Origin: Methylophilus sp. 13
Lineage (GTDB): Bacteria > Pseudomonadota > Gammaproteobacteria > Burkholderiales > Methylophilaceae
DNA: 64,000 nucleotides
Direction: 5' to 3'
NCBI RefSeq assembly: GCF_015354335.1
Contig: NZ_JADKYR010000001.1
Coordinates: 496,001 to 560,000, forward strand
A program made the position numbers and the translations under genes. The number at the start of each line of letters is the position of its first letter. Within the stretch, counting starts at the first letter, position 1. A model generated the notes under the pieces. The model was not told the DNA's origin and searched no databases. It saw only the letters and a program-made list of their open reading frames with translations. Shown here in pieces: positions 19,844-28,972 of the stretch.

Positions 19844-20467
19844 CTACTCGCCAACGACATCCACCCCTTTGGGCACAGTAAACAGAAACTGGTTGGCGTT
19901 GAGGTTGGGGTTCACTTCCACATTTGAAAACACGATATGCGTGCTTTGACCAAACGCATCCACCAGCCGCATTTCTGCCAGCTTGCCCTGGCTGAAGGAA
20001 ATAATCACCACCTGAAAACCACTGTCTTTTTGAATTGGCTTGGCCTGTACGCGTTGCAAGCCCTCAAAATCGAGCAAGCGCGTGAGACGGAAGCTCTCTT
20101 CGACATTAGGACCACCTGCCAGCAAAGCCGCGGGACTGGTGCCTAATACTTTATCTACCGTACGCAGGGTGACTTGCTGCAAGTCGACATCAAACAAAAA
20201 TACCTGACGGCCATCGCTGATGATTTGCTGCTCGTAAGGCTTTTGATAATCCCAGCGGAATTTGTTGGGCCGCTGCAATAGCATGGTGCCGTTGACCTCT
20301 TGCAGCTTGCGGCCTTTTTGGTCAAACACGGTCTGCTTGAAGTTGGCGCGCATGGCATGCGTGCTCTGGTAGAACTGCTTTAAATCATCGACACCATCGG
20401 CAAATGCCGTTGAAATGAGACATACGCTACATAACGCCAGCAGCACTCGGGTAAATACTTTATTCAT
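19844..20467 (-). CDS. lolA: Outer-membrane lipoprotein carrier protein LolA
   Basis: This 207-aa periplasmic chaperone escorts lipoproteins from LolCDE to LolB. It has an N-terminal signal peptide ([23 protein letters not shown]). The LolA pattern follows: [18 protein letters not shown], then [20 protein letters not shown] with the conserved arginine and tryptophan, then the C-terminal [14 protein letters not shown]. Its start overlaps the ftsK end by 8 bp, so it is translationally coupled to ftsK, an arrangement widely conserved in proteobacteria. Confidence 0.95.
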   Translation of the reverse strand: MNKVFTRVLLALCSVCLISTAFADGVDDLKQFYQSTHAMRANFKQTVFDQKGRKLQEVNGTMLLQRPNKFRWDYQKPYEQQIISDGRQVFLFDVDLQQVTLRTVDKVLGTSPAALLAGGPNVEESFRLTRLLDFEGLQRVQAKPIQKDSGFQVVIISFSQGKLAEMRLVDAFGQSTHIVFSNVEVNPNLNANQFLFTVPKGVDVVGE

Positions 20468-22775
20468 GGTCTCCTCCGGCTTTTACTAATACCTCACGGT
20501 TGCCATTGCTTTGCATGGCAGAGACAAGTCCGGCACGTTCCATATCTTCTATCAGGCGGGCAGCGCGGTTGTAGCCTATGCGCAATTGACGCTGCACCGA
20601 TGAGATAGAGGCGCGGCGTGTTTTGAGCACAATCGCCACCGCTTCATCATACAGCGGGTCTTTTTCGCCGCCCGCACTGGCCTCGCCACCACCCAGGCTA
20701 TCCAGGTCGCCGCCTTCGGTCTCATTGGTGAGAATGCCTTCAATGTAGTTTGGTTCGCCTTGCGCCTTGAGGAAGTTAACCACGTTATGCACTTCGCCAT
20801 CACTGACGAATGCACCGTGAATCCGTTGCGGATAGCCGCTACCGGGCGGCAGATACAGCATATCCCCCTGGCCGAGCAAAGTTTCGGCGCCCATTTGGTC
20901 GAGAATGGTACGCGAGTCTATCTTGCTCGATACCTGGAATGCCACGCGTGTGGGCACGTTGGCTTTAATCAGGCCGGTAATCACATCTACCGAAGGGCGT
21001 TGCGTGGCCAACACCAGATGAATGCCTGAGGCACGGGCTTTTTGCGCCAAGCGTGCAATCAGTTCTTCTACCTTTTTGCCTACCACCATCATCAAGTCAG
21101 CCAGCTCATCAATCACAACGACGATCAACGGCATTTCATCGAGTGGCTCCGGCTCGTCCGGTGTCAAACTAAATGGATGCGGGATCGAAGTACCCTGTTT
21201 TTTCGCATCGACAATTTTCTGGTTATAGCCAGCCAGGTTACGCACACCCAGCGTAGACATCAGTTTATAGCGACGCTCCATCTCGGCCACACACCAGTTG
21301 AGAGCATTGGCGGCCTGGCGCATATCGGTCACCACCGGCGCCAACAAATGCGGAATGCCTTCATATACAGACAATTCCAGCATTTTCGGGTCAATCAGGA
21401 TCATGCGCACGCGGCTGGCTTCCGCTTTGTACAACAAACTCAAAATCAGCGCATTAATCGCCACCGACTTACCAGAACCGGTGGTCCCCGCCACCAGCAC
21501 ATGCGGCATTTTCGCCAGGTCGGCCACAATCGGCTTGCCGGCAATGTCTTTACCCATGGCAATCGCGAGCGGCGAATTTAAATCGGCATAAGCCTGGCTA
21601 CCCATAATCTCGGTGAGTGAGACGATCTGGCGTTTGGGGTTAGGGATTTCAAGCCCCATATAGCTTTTGCCAGGAATCGTCTCGACCACCCGCACGCTAA
21701 TCACGGACAAGGCCCGCGCCAAATCTTTAGACAGGTTAGTGATCTGGCTGCCTTTCACACCAGGTGCCGGATCCAGCTCATAGCGCGTAATCACCGGCCC
21801 GGGTTGCGCGGTCACCACCTTAACCTCGATGCCAAAATCCATGAGCTTGCGCTCAATCAGGCGCGAGGTGAAGTCCAGAGTTTCTGCCGATTGCAACTCC
21901 ACCGACTGGTTAGGCGCATCCAGCAAATGCAACGGTGGCAGGCCTTCCTGCTCTATGGCCTCAAACAACACCGCCTGTTTCTCTTTGACCACGCGCTCGC
22001 TTGGCGCGATGGCAACCTCAGGCACAGTAATCTCCACCGGCTTGCGGTCTTCAATGCGCTTGCGTTCCGCCTCGACAAACTCTTCACGCGCCTGCAACAC
22101 CTGACGGCCGACTTGACGGTCTTGCCAGTCCTGGTATTTCAATACGCTCCATTGGTAAAACTGAATGACCCACTCACCGAGCCGTTCGCTCATGGTGATC
22201 AGCGACCAGCCAGTAAACAGGCTAAAGGCCGTTGCAAATAACACCAGCAACAACATGGTCGATCCGGCAAAACCAAACATATTGCGCAGGAGATGGTCGA
22301 TGCCGCTACCGATCACCCCACCCTGCTTGAGTGGAAAATCAGCAGGTAAACTCACCAGATGCCCAGACTCCAGGGCTGCAGAGGCAAGCAGCATCAAGGC
22401 AAACCCTACTGCATTCAACCACCAATCCTGCTTTTCAGCCGCATTCTGGTGCAGCCGCTGATACATGAGCCACACCACAAAAAAAGCCAACACCACAAAC
22501 CACCAGGAAGAAAATCCAAACAGAGACAGAAAAATATCGGCCATCCAGGCGCCTACCGTGCCGCCTGCATTGTGAATGCGGTCACTCTCCCCCACCGCGT
22601 GCGTCCAGCCTGGATCTTCATGCGAGTAAGTCAGTAAAATCACCGCAAAAAAAACACCGAGTGCCGCCAGCGCAATCCAGGCAACTTCACGGATAAGCTT
22701 GGCGTCGCGCAGCTGTTTTTCCGTCGAGACTTTTTCCAGACGGACATTAGCGGCTTTTTTCTTATTAAAAAACAA
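20460..22775 (-). CDS. ftsK: DNA translocase FtsK
   Basis: This 771-aa protein has four N-terminal transmembrane helices (about residues 25-200), a linker, the motor with Walker [20 protein letters not shown] (about 435), Walker [15 protein letters not shown], and a C-terminal winged-helix gamma domain (about 705-765, [20 protein letters not shown]) that reads KOPS and contacts XerD. It resolves chromosome dimers and pumps the terminus at the septum. The linker is short compared with the 1300-aa E. coli protein, as is usual outside enterics. Confidence 0.97.
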   Translation of the reverse strand: MFFNKKKAANVRLEKVSTEKQLRDAKLIREVAWIALAALGVFFAVILLTYSHEDPGWTHAVGESDRIHNAGGTVGAWMADIFLSLFGFSSWWFVVLAFFVVWLMYQRLHQNAAEKQDWWLNAVGFALMLLASAALESGHLVSLPADFPLKQGGVIGSGIDHLLRNMFGFAGSTMLLLVLFATAFSLFTGWSLITMSERLGEWVIQFYQWSVLKYQDWQDRQVGRQVLQAREEFVEAERKRIEDRKPVEITVPEVAIAPSERVVKEKQAVLFEAIEQEGLPPLHLLDAPNQSVELQSAETLDFTSRLIERKLMDFGIEVKVVTAQPGPVITRYELDPAPGVKGSQITNLSKDLARALSVISVRVVETIPGKSYMGLEIPNPKRQIVSLTEIMGSQAYADLNSPLAIAMGKDIAGKPIVADLAKMPHVLVAGTTGSGKSVAINALILSLLYKAEASRVRMILIDPKMLELSVYEGIPHLLAPVVTDMRQAANALNWCVAEMERRYKLMSTLGVRNLAGYNQKIVDAKKQGTSIPHPFSLTPDEPEPLDEMPLIVVVIDELADLMMVVGKKVEELIARLAQKARASGIHLVLATQRPSVDVITGLIKANVPTRVAFQVSSKIDSRTILDQMGAETLLGQGDMLYLPPGSGYPQRIHGAFVSDGEVHNVVNFLKAQGEPNYIEGILTNETEGGDLDSLGGGEASAGGEKDPLYDEAVAIVLKTRRASISSVQRQLRIGYNRAARLIEDMERAGLVSAMQSNGNREVLVKAGGDHE

Positions 22776-22829
22776 TATGTTGTCTCTTTCTCTGCAAGAG
22801 TGAACTTAAATGATTATAGCAAAATCAAA

Positions 22830-22858
22830 TTGCAGACAGGGGAACGAGGTTCTAAAAT
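22830..22858 (+). promoter_or_regulatory. Sigma-70 promoter of the dps-like gene
   Basis: TTGCAG (22830-22835) and TAAAAT (22853-22858) are separated by exactly 17 bp, about 27 bp before the start codon, giving a very short leader that contains the ribosome-binding site AAGGAG. One of the best promoter matches in the window; no OxyR-like site is obvious. Confidence 0.65.
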
Positions 22859-22884
22859 ACCCTAATCACTCACAAGGAGAGCTC

Positions 22885-23349
22885 ATGGATATCGGAATTA
22901 ACAATGAAAACCGCCAGGAAATCGCGCAAGGCTTGTCCAAGCTGCTGGCAGACACTTACACGTTATATCTCAAAACGCACTATTTTCATTGGAACGTCAC
23001 TGGCCCGATGTTCAATACCTTGCATTTGATGTTTGAAACACAGTACACCGAGCTCGCATTGGCCGTAGACCTGGTGGCTGAGCGTATCCGTTCACTGGGC
23101 GTGTATGCGCCTGGTACTTACGCACAATTCTCCAAGTTGACTTCGATTGAAGAAACCGTGGATGTGCCTAAAGCCAACGACATGATCAGCGAACTGGTGG
23201 CTGGTCACGAAGCGGTTTGCCGCACAGCACGTAGCGTGTTCCCGGCAGCCGAGAAAGCCTCTGATGAAGCCACGGCTGACTTGCTGACTCAACGCCTGCA
23301 GGTGCATGAAAAGACTGCTTGGATGCTAAGAAGCCTGTTGGAAAAATAA
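22885..23349 (+). CDS. dps: Dps family ferritin-like DNA-binding/iron-storage protein
   Basis: This 154-aa protein belongs to the Dps branch of ferritins: [20 protein letters not shown] supplies the ferroxidase histidine and [16 protein letters not shown] supplies the partner Asp/Glu. Dodecameric Dps oxidises Fe(II) with H2O2, stores iron and can protect DNA. The start at 22885 ([11 protein letters not shown]) is set by AAGGAG directly upstream; an in-frame upstream extension to 22810 is ignored. Transcription likely starts from the promoter at 22830. A decayed copy of its last codons is repeated about 105 bp downstream. Confidence 0.9.
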   Translation: MDIGINNENRQEIAQGLSKLLADTYTLYLKTHYFHWNVTGPMFNTLHLMFETQYTELALAVDLVAERIRSLGVYAPGTYAQFSKLTSIEETVDVPKANDMISELVAGHEAVCRTARSVFPAAEKASDEATADLLTQRLQVHEKTAWMLRSLLEK

Positions 23350-23418
23350 TTCCGAGCAGTCTTTCGTTGTAGGCTCACTCGGCTTAGCCGATGTTAAGCA
23401 AAGCCGCCTAAGCCACAA

Positions 23419-23453
23419 AACTGCTTGGATGCTAAGAAGCTTGCTGAAAAAAT
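23419..23453 (+). repeat. Duplicated remnant of the dps 3' end
   Basis: The bases match the last codons of the dps gene (23313-23347): 21 consecutive identical bases starting ACTGCTTGG, then several differences and a shared A-rich end. Read in frame it gives [11 protein letters not shown] against [11 protein letters not shown] of Dps, but no stop follows. It is a relic of a tandem copy or a recombination scar, with about 70 bp of unrelated sequence between. Confidence 0.65.
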
Positions 23454-23480
23454 CTTTATATATTGATCACTTGACTGGAA

Positions 23481-23508
23481 GATGACCATTTAAAAACCCA
23501 TGGTCATC
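23481..23508. promoter_or_regulatory. Perfect inverted repeat upstream of trxB
   Basis: GATGACCAT (23481-23489) and ATGGTCATC (23500-23508) are perfect 9-bp arms around a 10-nt A-rich spacer, 42 bp before the trxB start. It may be an operator for a dimeric regulator or an RNA hairpin in the leader. No poly-T follows, so it is not a standard terminator. Confidence 0.45.
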
Positions 23509-23517
23509 CCCATCTGA

Positions 23518-24501
<984 letters not shown>

Positions 24502-24521
24502 ATCCAGCAGCAATCGTGAAG

Positions 24522-24550
24522 AAGCGCACCCCGGTGCGCTTTTTTATTTT
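24522..24550 (+). terminator. Intrinsic terminator after trxB
   Basis: AAGCGCAC / GTGCGCTT stem with a 4-nt loop (CCCG), followed by TTTTTATTTT. It ends 12 bp before the next start codon, separating trxB from the Smr-domain gene. Confidence 0.9.
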
Positions 24551-24561
24551 AAAATCGGGTT

Positions 24562-25107
24562 ATGTCACAAGAACACCCGGACAATGACGAAAATGACGTA
24601 TCCCTGTTTTACGAAGCAGTCAAAGGCGCACGTCCGGTCAAAACCAACCGCGTTTCCCATGCGCCAAAAAAACCCAAACCGATTCCGCGCCAACTGATCC
24701 GCGATGAAAAACAGGCACTGATCGATTCGCTCAGCGACCACTACATCCCTGCCTACGAACTCGAAAGCGGCGAAGAGTTATTGTATTTACGCGAAGGCCA
24801 ATCGCCGATGGTGTTAAGCAAACTGCGCCGTGGTCATTGGGTGGTGCAAGCGCATATCGACTTGCATGGCCTGATCAGTGATGAGGCCAGGGTCACCGTC
24901 TCCGAATTTATTGCCGGCTGTAAAAAACGTGGGCTGCGTTGTGTACGCATCGTGCATGGCAAAGGCCTGGGCTCGCGCAATAAAGAGCCTGTGCTTAAAC
25001 ACAAATTACGCAACTGGCTCATGCAAAAAGACGAAGTGATTGCCTATGCCCAGGCTCGGGCCAATGATGGCGGCAGCGGGGCCGTGATCGTCTTGCTCAA
25101 AGCATAA
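24562..25107 (+). CDS. Smr-domain protein (Smr/MutS2 C-terminal type)
   Basis: This 181-aa protein has a basic, low-complexity N-terminus (RPVKTNRVSHAPKKPKPIPR) and a C-terminal Smr domain: HIDLHGLISDEARVTVSEFI (DLHG box), CVRIVHGKGLGS (HGKG box) and a final GAVIVLLKA. Stand-alone Smr proteins such as E. coli SmrA/SmrB are endonucleases; SmrB cleaves mRNA at collided ribosomes. Which role applies is not decidable. It starts just after the trxB terminator and converges with the glycine-zipper gene. Confidence 0.88.
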   Translation: MSQEHPDNDENDVSLFYEAVKGARPVKTNRVSHAPKKPKPIPRQLIRDEKQALIDSLSDHYIPAYELESGEELLYLREGQSPMVLSKLRRGHWVVQAHIDLHGLISDEARVTVSEFIAGCKKRGLRCVRIVHGKGLGSRNKEPVLKHKLRNWLMQKDEVIAYAQARANDGGSGAVIVLLKA

Positions 25108-25133
25108 ACGCGCTGCCATCTCTGGCAACGCGT
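25108..25133. terminator. Strong hairpin between convergent genes
   Basis: ACGCG-C-TGCCA, loop TCTC, TGGCA-A-CGCGT forms a 10-bp stem with one mismatch directly after the Smr gene stop. It lacks a U-tract, so it may stop transcription weakly or protect transcript ends. Confidence 0.4.
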
Positions 25134-25153
25134 CATGAGCCTCAATCAGAAAC

Positions 25154-25756
25154 TTACCAATATTGTGGATATGGCTGGTGGCGCGGACCATGTCCTCTCA
25201 TGGCGGCTGGACGGTAGACTGGTGCTGGCATCGGCTGTACCTGTGCGACATTTGGCCTCACCATCACAGCCACTTCCAGCGTTGGGCCGGGATCGCGGTC
25301 CATCATGGTAGCGTATTGGCGGCCCTGATATTCATAATTCACCAGATAGCCCGTGGTCACGGTTTGCCACTGGTCCACCATCACACATTGCTGCACGGGG
25401 CGGGTGACAACACGCTCATTGCCATAGGGATTATGGTTGTCCACGCGGTCACCGACAATGGCGCCTACCCCGGCACCAACAGCGGCAGCAGCCACACGGC
25501 CACCACCCCGGCCTATGGTGCTGCCCAGCAAACCACCTGCTACGCCACCAATAATGGCGCCGGTGTTAGATCGCGCCGGCGCCTGATAAACACTTTCATT
25601 AATGTACTCAGTCCGGCATTCCTGACGTGGCTGATTGACTTGTTGCACCTGGGGCGCCACAGACAGCACCCGCGCCCGGTCTATATATTCGGCATCGGCA
25701 AATGCAGCCTGGCTGGCCAGCAACATCCAGGCACTGATTGCGATAGTTTTACGCAC
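25154..25756 (-). CDS. Glycine-zipper 2TM-domain exported protein
   Basis: This 200-aa protein has a signal peptide (VRKTIAISAWMLLASQAAFA) and a glycine-zipper segment TGAIIGGVAGGLLGSTIGRG followed by AAAVGAGVGAIVGD. This is the 17-kDa antigen/SlyB-like pattern that forms tightly packed helices in the outer membrane or periplasm. Several flanking cysteines (QECRTE, QQCVMV) may form a disulfide. The GTG at 25756 is preferred to an ATG at 25780 because AGGAG lies just upstream and the signal peptide then begins immediately. Related proteins affect envelope integrity; a specific role is unknown. Confidence 0.8.
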   Translation of the reverse strand: MRKTIAISAWMLLASQAAFADAEYIDRARVLSVAPQVQQVNQPRQECRTEYINESVYQAPARSNTGAIIGGVAGGLLGSTIGRGGGRVAAAAVGAGVGAIVGDRVDNHNPYGNERVVTRPVQQCVMVDQWQTVTTGYLVNYEYQGRQYATMMDRDPGPTLEVAVMVRPNVAQVQPMPAPVYRPAAMRGHGPRHQPYPQYW

Positions 25757-25885
25757 GTTGTTTCTCCTCTCAACATTCACACTGCATGTGGCAGTTGAGA
25801 TTGATAACGTGCAGGCTGTGCAGTGCGATGACGCACAGACAGGACGCCGTGAGCGAAATTTTGTATCAGCGTGGATACAAGCAGG

Positions 25886-26551
25886 TTATTGATTGCTATT
25901 GGCCAGCTTGAGCAACTCGCCGCGTTGCTGGATTTCAATCACACCGCGGCCCATAGTCAACCAGCCCTTTTGTTCCAGGCGCTTAAGCTGGCGGCTGATG
26001 ACTTCACGAGCGGTGCCCAATTCGTCAGCGATCTGCTGATGAGTGCGCTGTATGGTGTTATTGCCCATGTCCAGCAACCACTTGGCCAGGCGTGCATCCA
26101 GCGTCTGAAAAGCAACTTCATCCAGCAACACAATGAGGTCGCTGATCAGTGCGCCGTAGTTCTGCATGACGTACTGCCTGAACACCGGCGAATCAATCAT
26201 GAGTTTATGAAAAATGGCTTCCGGGATAATCACATCCTGAATGTCATCCTCAACCACGGTAGAGGCCGGATATTGGCTATTGCCTAACAGGCAAGTTGTC
26301 GTGATCACACAGGTTTCACCGGCACCCACGCGATAAAGCACGATTTCACGCCCGCTGGCTGACATTTTATAAACGCGCGAGCGCCCTTTTAAACGCAGCA
26401 CATAGCCGCCGCAATGGTCACCTTCGCGATAGCCAATCGCACCAACCGGCGCCTCTACAATGCGCGCATACTGCGAAACCAGTTTTTTTGCAGAGTCTTC
26501 CAATGCTTCCAGTTCTGGAAACAGACTGATCCATCCTAATGATTGCATCAT
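25886..26551 (-). CDS. Crp/Fnr-family transcriptional regulator
   Basis: This 221-aa regulator has a cyclic-nucleotide-binding-like beta-barrel (about residues 25-140) and a C-terminal HTH_Crp domain (RTHQQIADELGTAREVISRQLKRLEQKG, recognition helix AREVISRQLKRL). It has no N-terminal cysteine cluster like FNR, so it does not look like an oxygen-sensing Fe-S form; two cysteines sit in the barrel (DHCGGYV and ETCVITTTCLL). It is divergent from the sulfide-response operon across a 364-bp gap and could regulate it or itself. Confidence 0.88.
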   Translation of the reverse strand: MMQSLGWISLFPELEALEDSAKKLVSQYARIVEAPVGAIGYREGDHCGGYVLRLKGRSRVYKMSASGREIVLYRVGAGETCVITTTCLLGNSQYPASTVVEDDIQDVIIPEAIFHKLMIDSPVFRQYVMQNYGALISDLIVLLDEVAFQTLDARLAKWLLDMGNNTIQRTHQQIADELGTAREVISRQLKRLEQKGWLTMGRGVIEIQQRGELLKLANSNQ

Positions 26552-26915
26552 CCCAATATCCCCATTCGTTCATTTTTTTTGCTTGTCATACCTGCATGAC
26601 AGCCACTTTTTTTATGTACTGCACTTTATCACAGTTTGATTTGCATCCCTGTTTCAGATGGATTTGGCATGTGAACGTGCGATGGCAACTTGGTAGAGGT
26701 CGAGGGTCATCGTCATAGGATTGACCGCAAGCTTGCCCCAAAAATATCCAAATTGGATTAAGTTGATAACGCACCCCGTCAGTCCATCATCCGCAACACA
26801 CAAAAAGTCATGCCCAGATAAGTGTTAAAGCGTACACAATCTGTGACAACAGGTTTATGATTGAATTTCAACGTACAAAGAAAATAAAAATATAAATGAT
26901 TATGCAAGGGGTAAT
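26552..26915. promoter_or_regulatory. Intergenic region between the Crp/Fnr-type and ArsR-type regulator genes
   Basis: 364 bp without a credible gene. It holds two palindromes: ATCCAAATTGGAT (26746-26758) and TTGAATTTCAA (26861-26871). The latter is 45 bp before the ArsR-type start and overlaps a possible -35 (TTGAAT, with TAAAAA 18 bp downstream), which is a sensible position for autoregulation by the ArsR-type repressor. CACAATCTGTG near 26836 is another short inverted repeat. None is assigned with certainty. Confidence 0.4.
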
Positions 26916-27233
26916 ATGCAAACTTCAGAAATTGCGGTGGATCTGTTTGATCAGCTAAGGGCCTCGGCCGATCAAGCCAGTCAGTTAATGAAGGCCATGG
27001 CCAATACAGACCGCTTGATGCTGTTGTGCCAACTGTCACAGGGCGAAAAATCCGTCAGTGAATTAGAGGCCTGCCTGAATCTCAGGCAACCCAGCTTGTC
27101 ACAACAGTTAACCGTGTTGCGCGAAGCGCAGCTGGTGACCACCCGCCGCGAAGGTAAAAACGTGTTTTACCGCATAGGCAGCCCCGCCGCGCTTGCGGTG
27201 ATCCAAGTGTTACACCACGAGTTTTGCAAATAA
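26916..27233 (+). CDS. ArsR-family persulfide-sensing repressor (SqrR/BigR-like)
   Basis: This 105-aa winged-helix protein has the HTH core SVSELEACLNLRQPSLSQQLTVLREAQLV. Two cysteines, C38 (LLCQL) and C104 (HEFCK), are placed like the C41/C107 pair of SqrR and the BigR pair, which form an intramolecular tetrasulfide when reactive sulfur species accumulate. A third cysteine, C53, lies in the HTH. The metal-binding ELCVCDL motif of arsenic-sensing ArsR proteins is absent. It heads an operon with a DUF442 protein and sulfide:quinone reductase, which is the known SqrR/BigR context. AAGGGG precedes the ATG. Confidence 0.87.
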   Translation: MQTSEIAVDLFDQLRASADQASQLMKAMANTDRLMLLCQLSQGEKSVSELEACLNLRQPSLSQQLTVLREAQLVTTRREGKNVFYRIGSPAALAVIQVLHHEFCK

Positions 27234-27271
27234 TCCGGCGGGGACCATGCATCATTGCCGAGGACGTCACG

Positions 27272-27703
27272 ATGAATCTCAAACAAATCGACCAACATTA
27301 CAGTATCAGCGACCAACTCACGCCTGAAGATTTAAATGCGCTGGCTGCGCAAGGCACGACCTTGGTGGTCAACTTCAGGCCTGATGGCGAGGGCGGCGAA
27401 TCGCAGCCTGTCAGCCAGGCCTTGGCCTCGCAAGCAGCAGCGCTAGGCATAGCCTATGCGTACATCCCGGTAGTCCCCAACCAGATCTCAACCGAGCATG
27501 TGGCTCAACTGCAAACCTTGCTGACCAGCCACCCGGGACCCGTCGTCGGCTTTTGCCGTACTGGCAACCGGGCCAATCAAGTCTACCAACTGGCCTTGCA
27601 GTCGCCCGCTGTGGCTGCCCAAAGCAAACCTGCTTGTTGCGGTGGATCAGCTGAGACCAAAGAGGGCTTACTGGATAAAGTCAAAGGCTGGTTCAAAGAA
27701 TAA
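27272..27703 (+). CDS. TIGR01244/DUF442 (Blh-like) sulfur transferase or phosphatase-like protein
   Basis: This 143-aa protein has the cysteine-loop motif GFCRTGNRANQVYQ (CxxGxR, resembling protein tyrosine phosphatase and rhodanese loops) and the N-terminal YSISDQLTPEDLNALAAQG typical of the DUF442 domain. In Xylella and Agrobacterium this domain is part of Blh in the BigR operon and is linked to H2S detoxification. The ATG at 27272 follows AGGA with suitable spacing. A C-terminal CC pair (KPACCGG) is unusual and could bind metal or carry sulfur. Likely partner: the downstream SQR. Confidence 0.82.
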   Translation: MNLKQIDQHYSISDQLTPEDLNALAAQGTTLVVNFRPDGEGGESQPVSQALASQAAALGIAYAYIPVVPNQISTEHVAQLQTLLTSHPGPVVGFCRTGNRANQVYQLALQSPAVAAQSKPACCGGSAETKEGLLDKVKGWFKE

Positions 27704-27731
27704 AATCAATAAGAGAAGACGGTTTCACACC

Positions 27732-28958
27732 ATGCAAAAAAATAACTTTGATATTGTGATTGTCGGTGGTGGCGCGGCGGGTTGTGCTATGGCTGCCAGC
27801 CTGAAAAAACGCGATAACACACTTGCGATTGCCATTATTGAGCCGGCAGCGCAGCATTATTACCAGCCAGCCTGGACCTTAGTCGGCGCGGGCGAGTTTG
27901 ACGCAGCGAATACGGTACGCCCCATGGCTGACTGCATCCCGCACGGTGTCACCTGGCTACACGCGGCAGCGACCGGCTTTATGCTTGAAGAAAAACACGT
28001 TGTCACTGACCGCCTGGGCAAGATTCAATATCAACAACTGGTGGTTGCCGCAGGCCTTAAACTGCATTGGGAGGGCATTAAAGGTTTGCCAGAAACGCTG
28101 GGCAAACATGGGGTGACCTCAAACTACCGCTTTGACCTGGCGCCTTACACCTGGCAACTGGTGCAGCAATTACAGTCGGGCAAAGCCCTGTTCACTCAGC
28201 CCCCCATGCCAATCAAATGTGCAGGCGCACCGCAAAAAGCGCTCTATCTTTCTTGTGCAGAATGGTTGGCACAGGGTCGGCTAGGCCAGATCAAGGCCTC
28301 GTTTTACAGTGCCGCACCCGCTTTGTTTGGCGTGAAAGAGTATGTGGAGCCGCTGATGCAGTATATCCGTCGCTATCAGGTGGATTTGCATTTGAATAGC
28401 ACGCTGGTAGAAGTGGACGGCCCCAACAAAACCGCCTGGTTTAATATCAAGGATGCCGACGGCAACGTGCAGCGCATCAGCGAAACGTTTGACATGCTGC
28501 ATGTGGTGCCGCCACAAACGGCGCCCGACTTTATCAAGCAAAGCCCGTTAGCGAATGCGGATGGCTGGGTGGAAGTCGATCAGCACAGTTTGCAACATGT
28601 GCGCTATCCAGATATTTTCGGCGTGGGTGACTGCACCAACACCCCCAATGCCAAAACCGCAGCGGCAGCTCGCAAACAAGTGGTCATTGCCGCAGAAAAC
28701 CTGTTGGCGGCGCGGGCGGGCCTGGCACTGCCCTCGCGTTATGACGGTTATGGTTCCTGCCCGCTGACGGTTGAAAAAGGCAAAATCATCCTGGCGGAAT
28801 TTGGCTATGGTGGCAAAATTGTCCCTACCTTCCCTTGGGATTCAACCAAAGCCCGCCGTTCTGCCTGGTGGCTCAAGAAATACCTGTTACCAAAGGTCTA
28901 TTGGCACCTGATGCTCAAAGGACGCGAATGGCTGGCCAGATGCGGGGCGTGTGGCTAG
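27732..28958 (+). CDS. sqr: Sulfide:quinone oxidoreductase (type II-like)
   Basis: This 408-aa FAD enzyme of the two-dinucleotide-binding fold has an N-terminal FAD motif IVIVGGGAAGCAMAASL. Two redox cysteines appear in the SQR context (IKCAGAPQKALYLS and YGSCPLTVEKGK), and the C-terminal FAD contact is FGVGDCTNTPNAKTAAA. It oxidises sulfide at the membrane, passes electrons to quinone and leaves persulfide or polysulfide, which the ArsR-type sensor upstream would detect. The C-terminal WWLKKYLLPKVYWHLMLKG helix is suited to membrane attachment. The ATG at 27732 follows AAGAGAAG. Confidence 0.9.
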   Translation: MQKNNFDIVIVGGGAAGCAMAASLKKRDNTLAIAIIEPAAQHYYQPAWTLVGAGEFDAANTVRPMADCIPHGVTWLHAAATGFMLEEKHVVTDRLGKIQYQQLVVAAGLKLHWEGIKGLPETLGKHGVTSNYRFDLAPYTWQLVQQLQSGKALFTQPPMPIKCAGAPQKALYLSCAEWLAQGRLGQIKASFYSAAPALFGVKEYVEPLMQYIRRYQVDLHLNSTLVEVDGPNKTAWFNIKDADGNVQRISETFDMLHVVPPQTAPDFIKQSPLANADGWVEVDQHSLQHVRYPDIFGVGDCTNTPNAKTAAAARKQVVIAAENLLAARAGLALPSRYDGYGSCPLTVEKGKIILAEFGYGGKIVPTFPWDSTKARRSAWWLKKYLLPKVYWHLMLKGREWLARCGACG

Positions 28959-28972
28959 CACGCACGCCCAAA

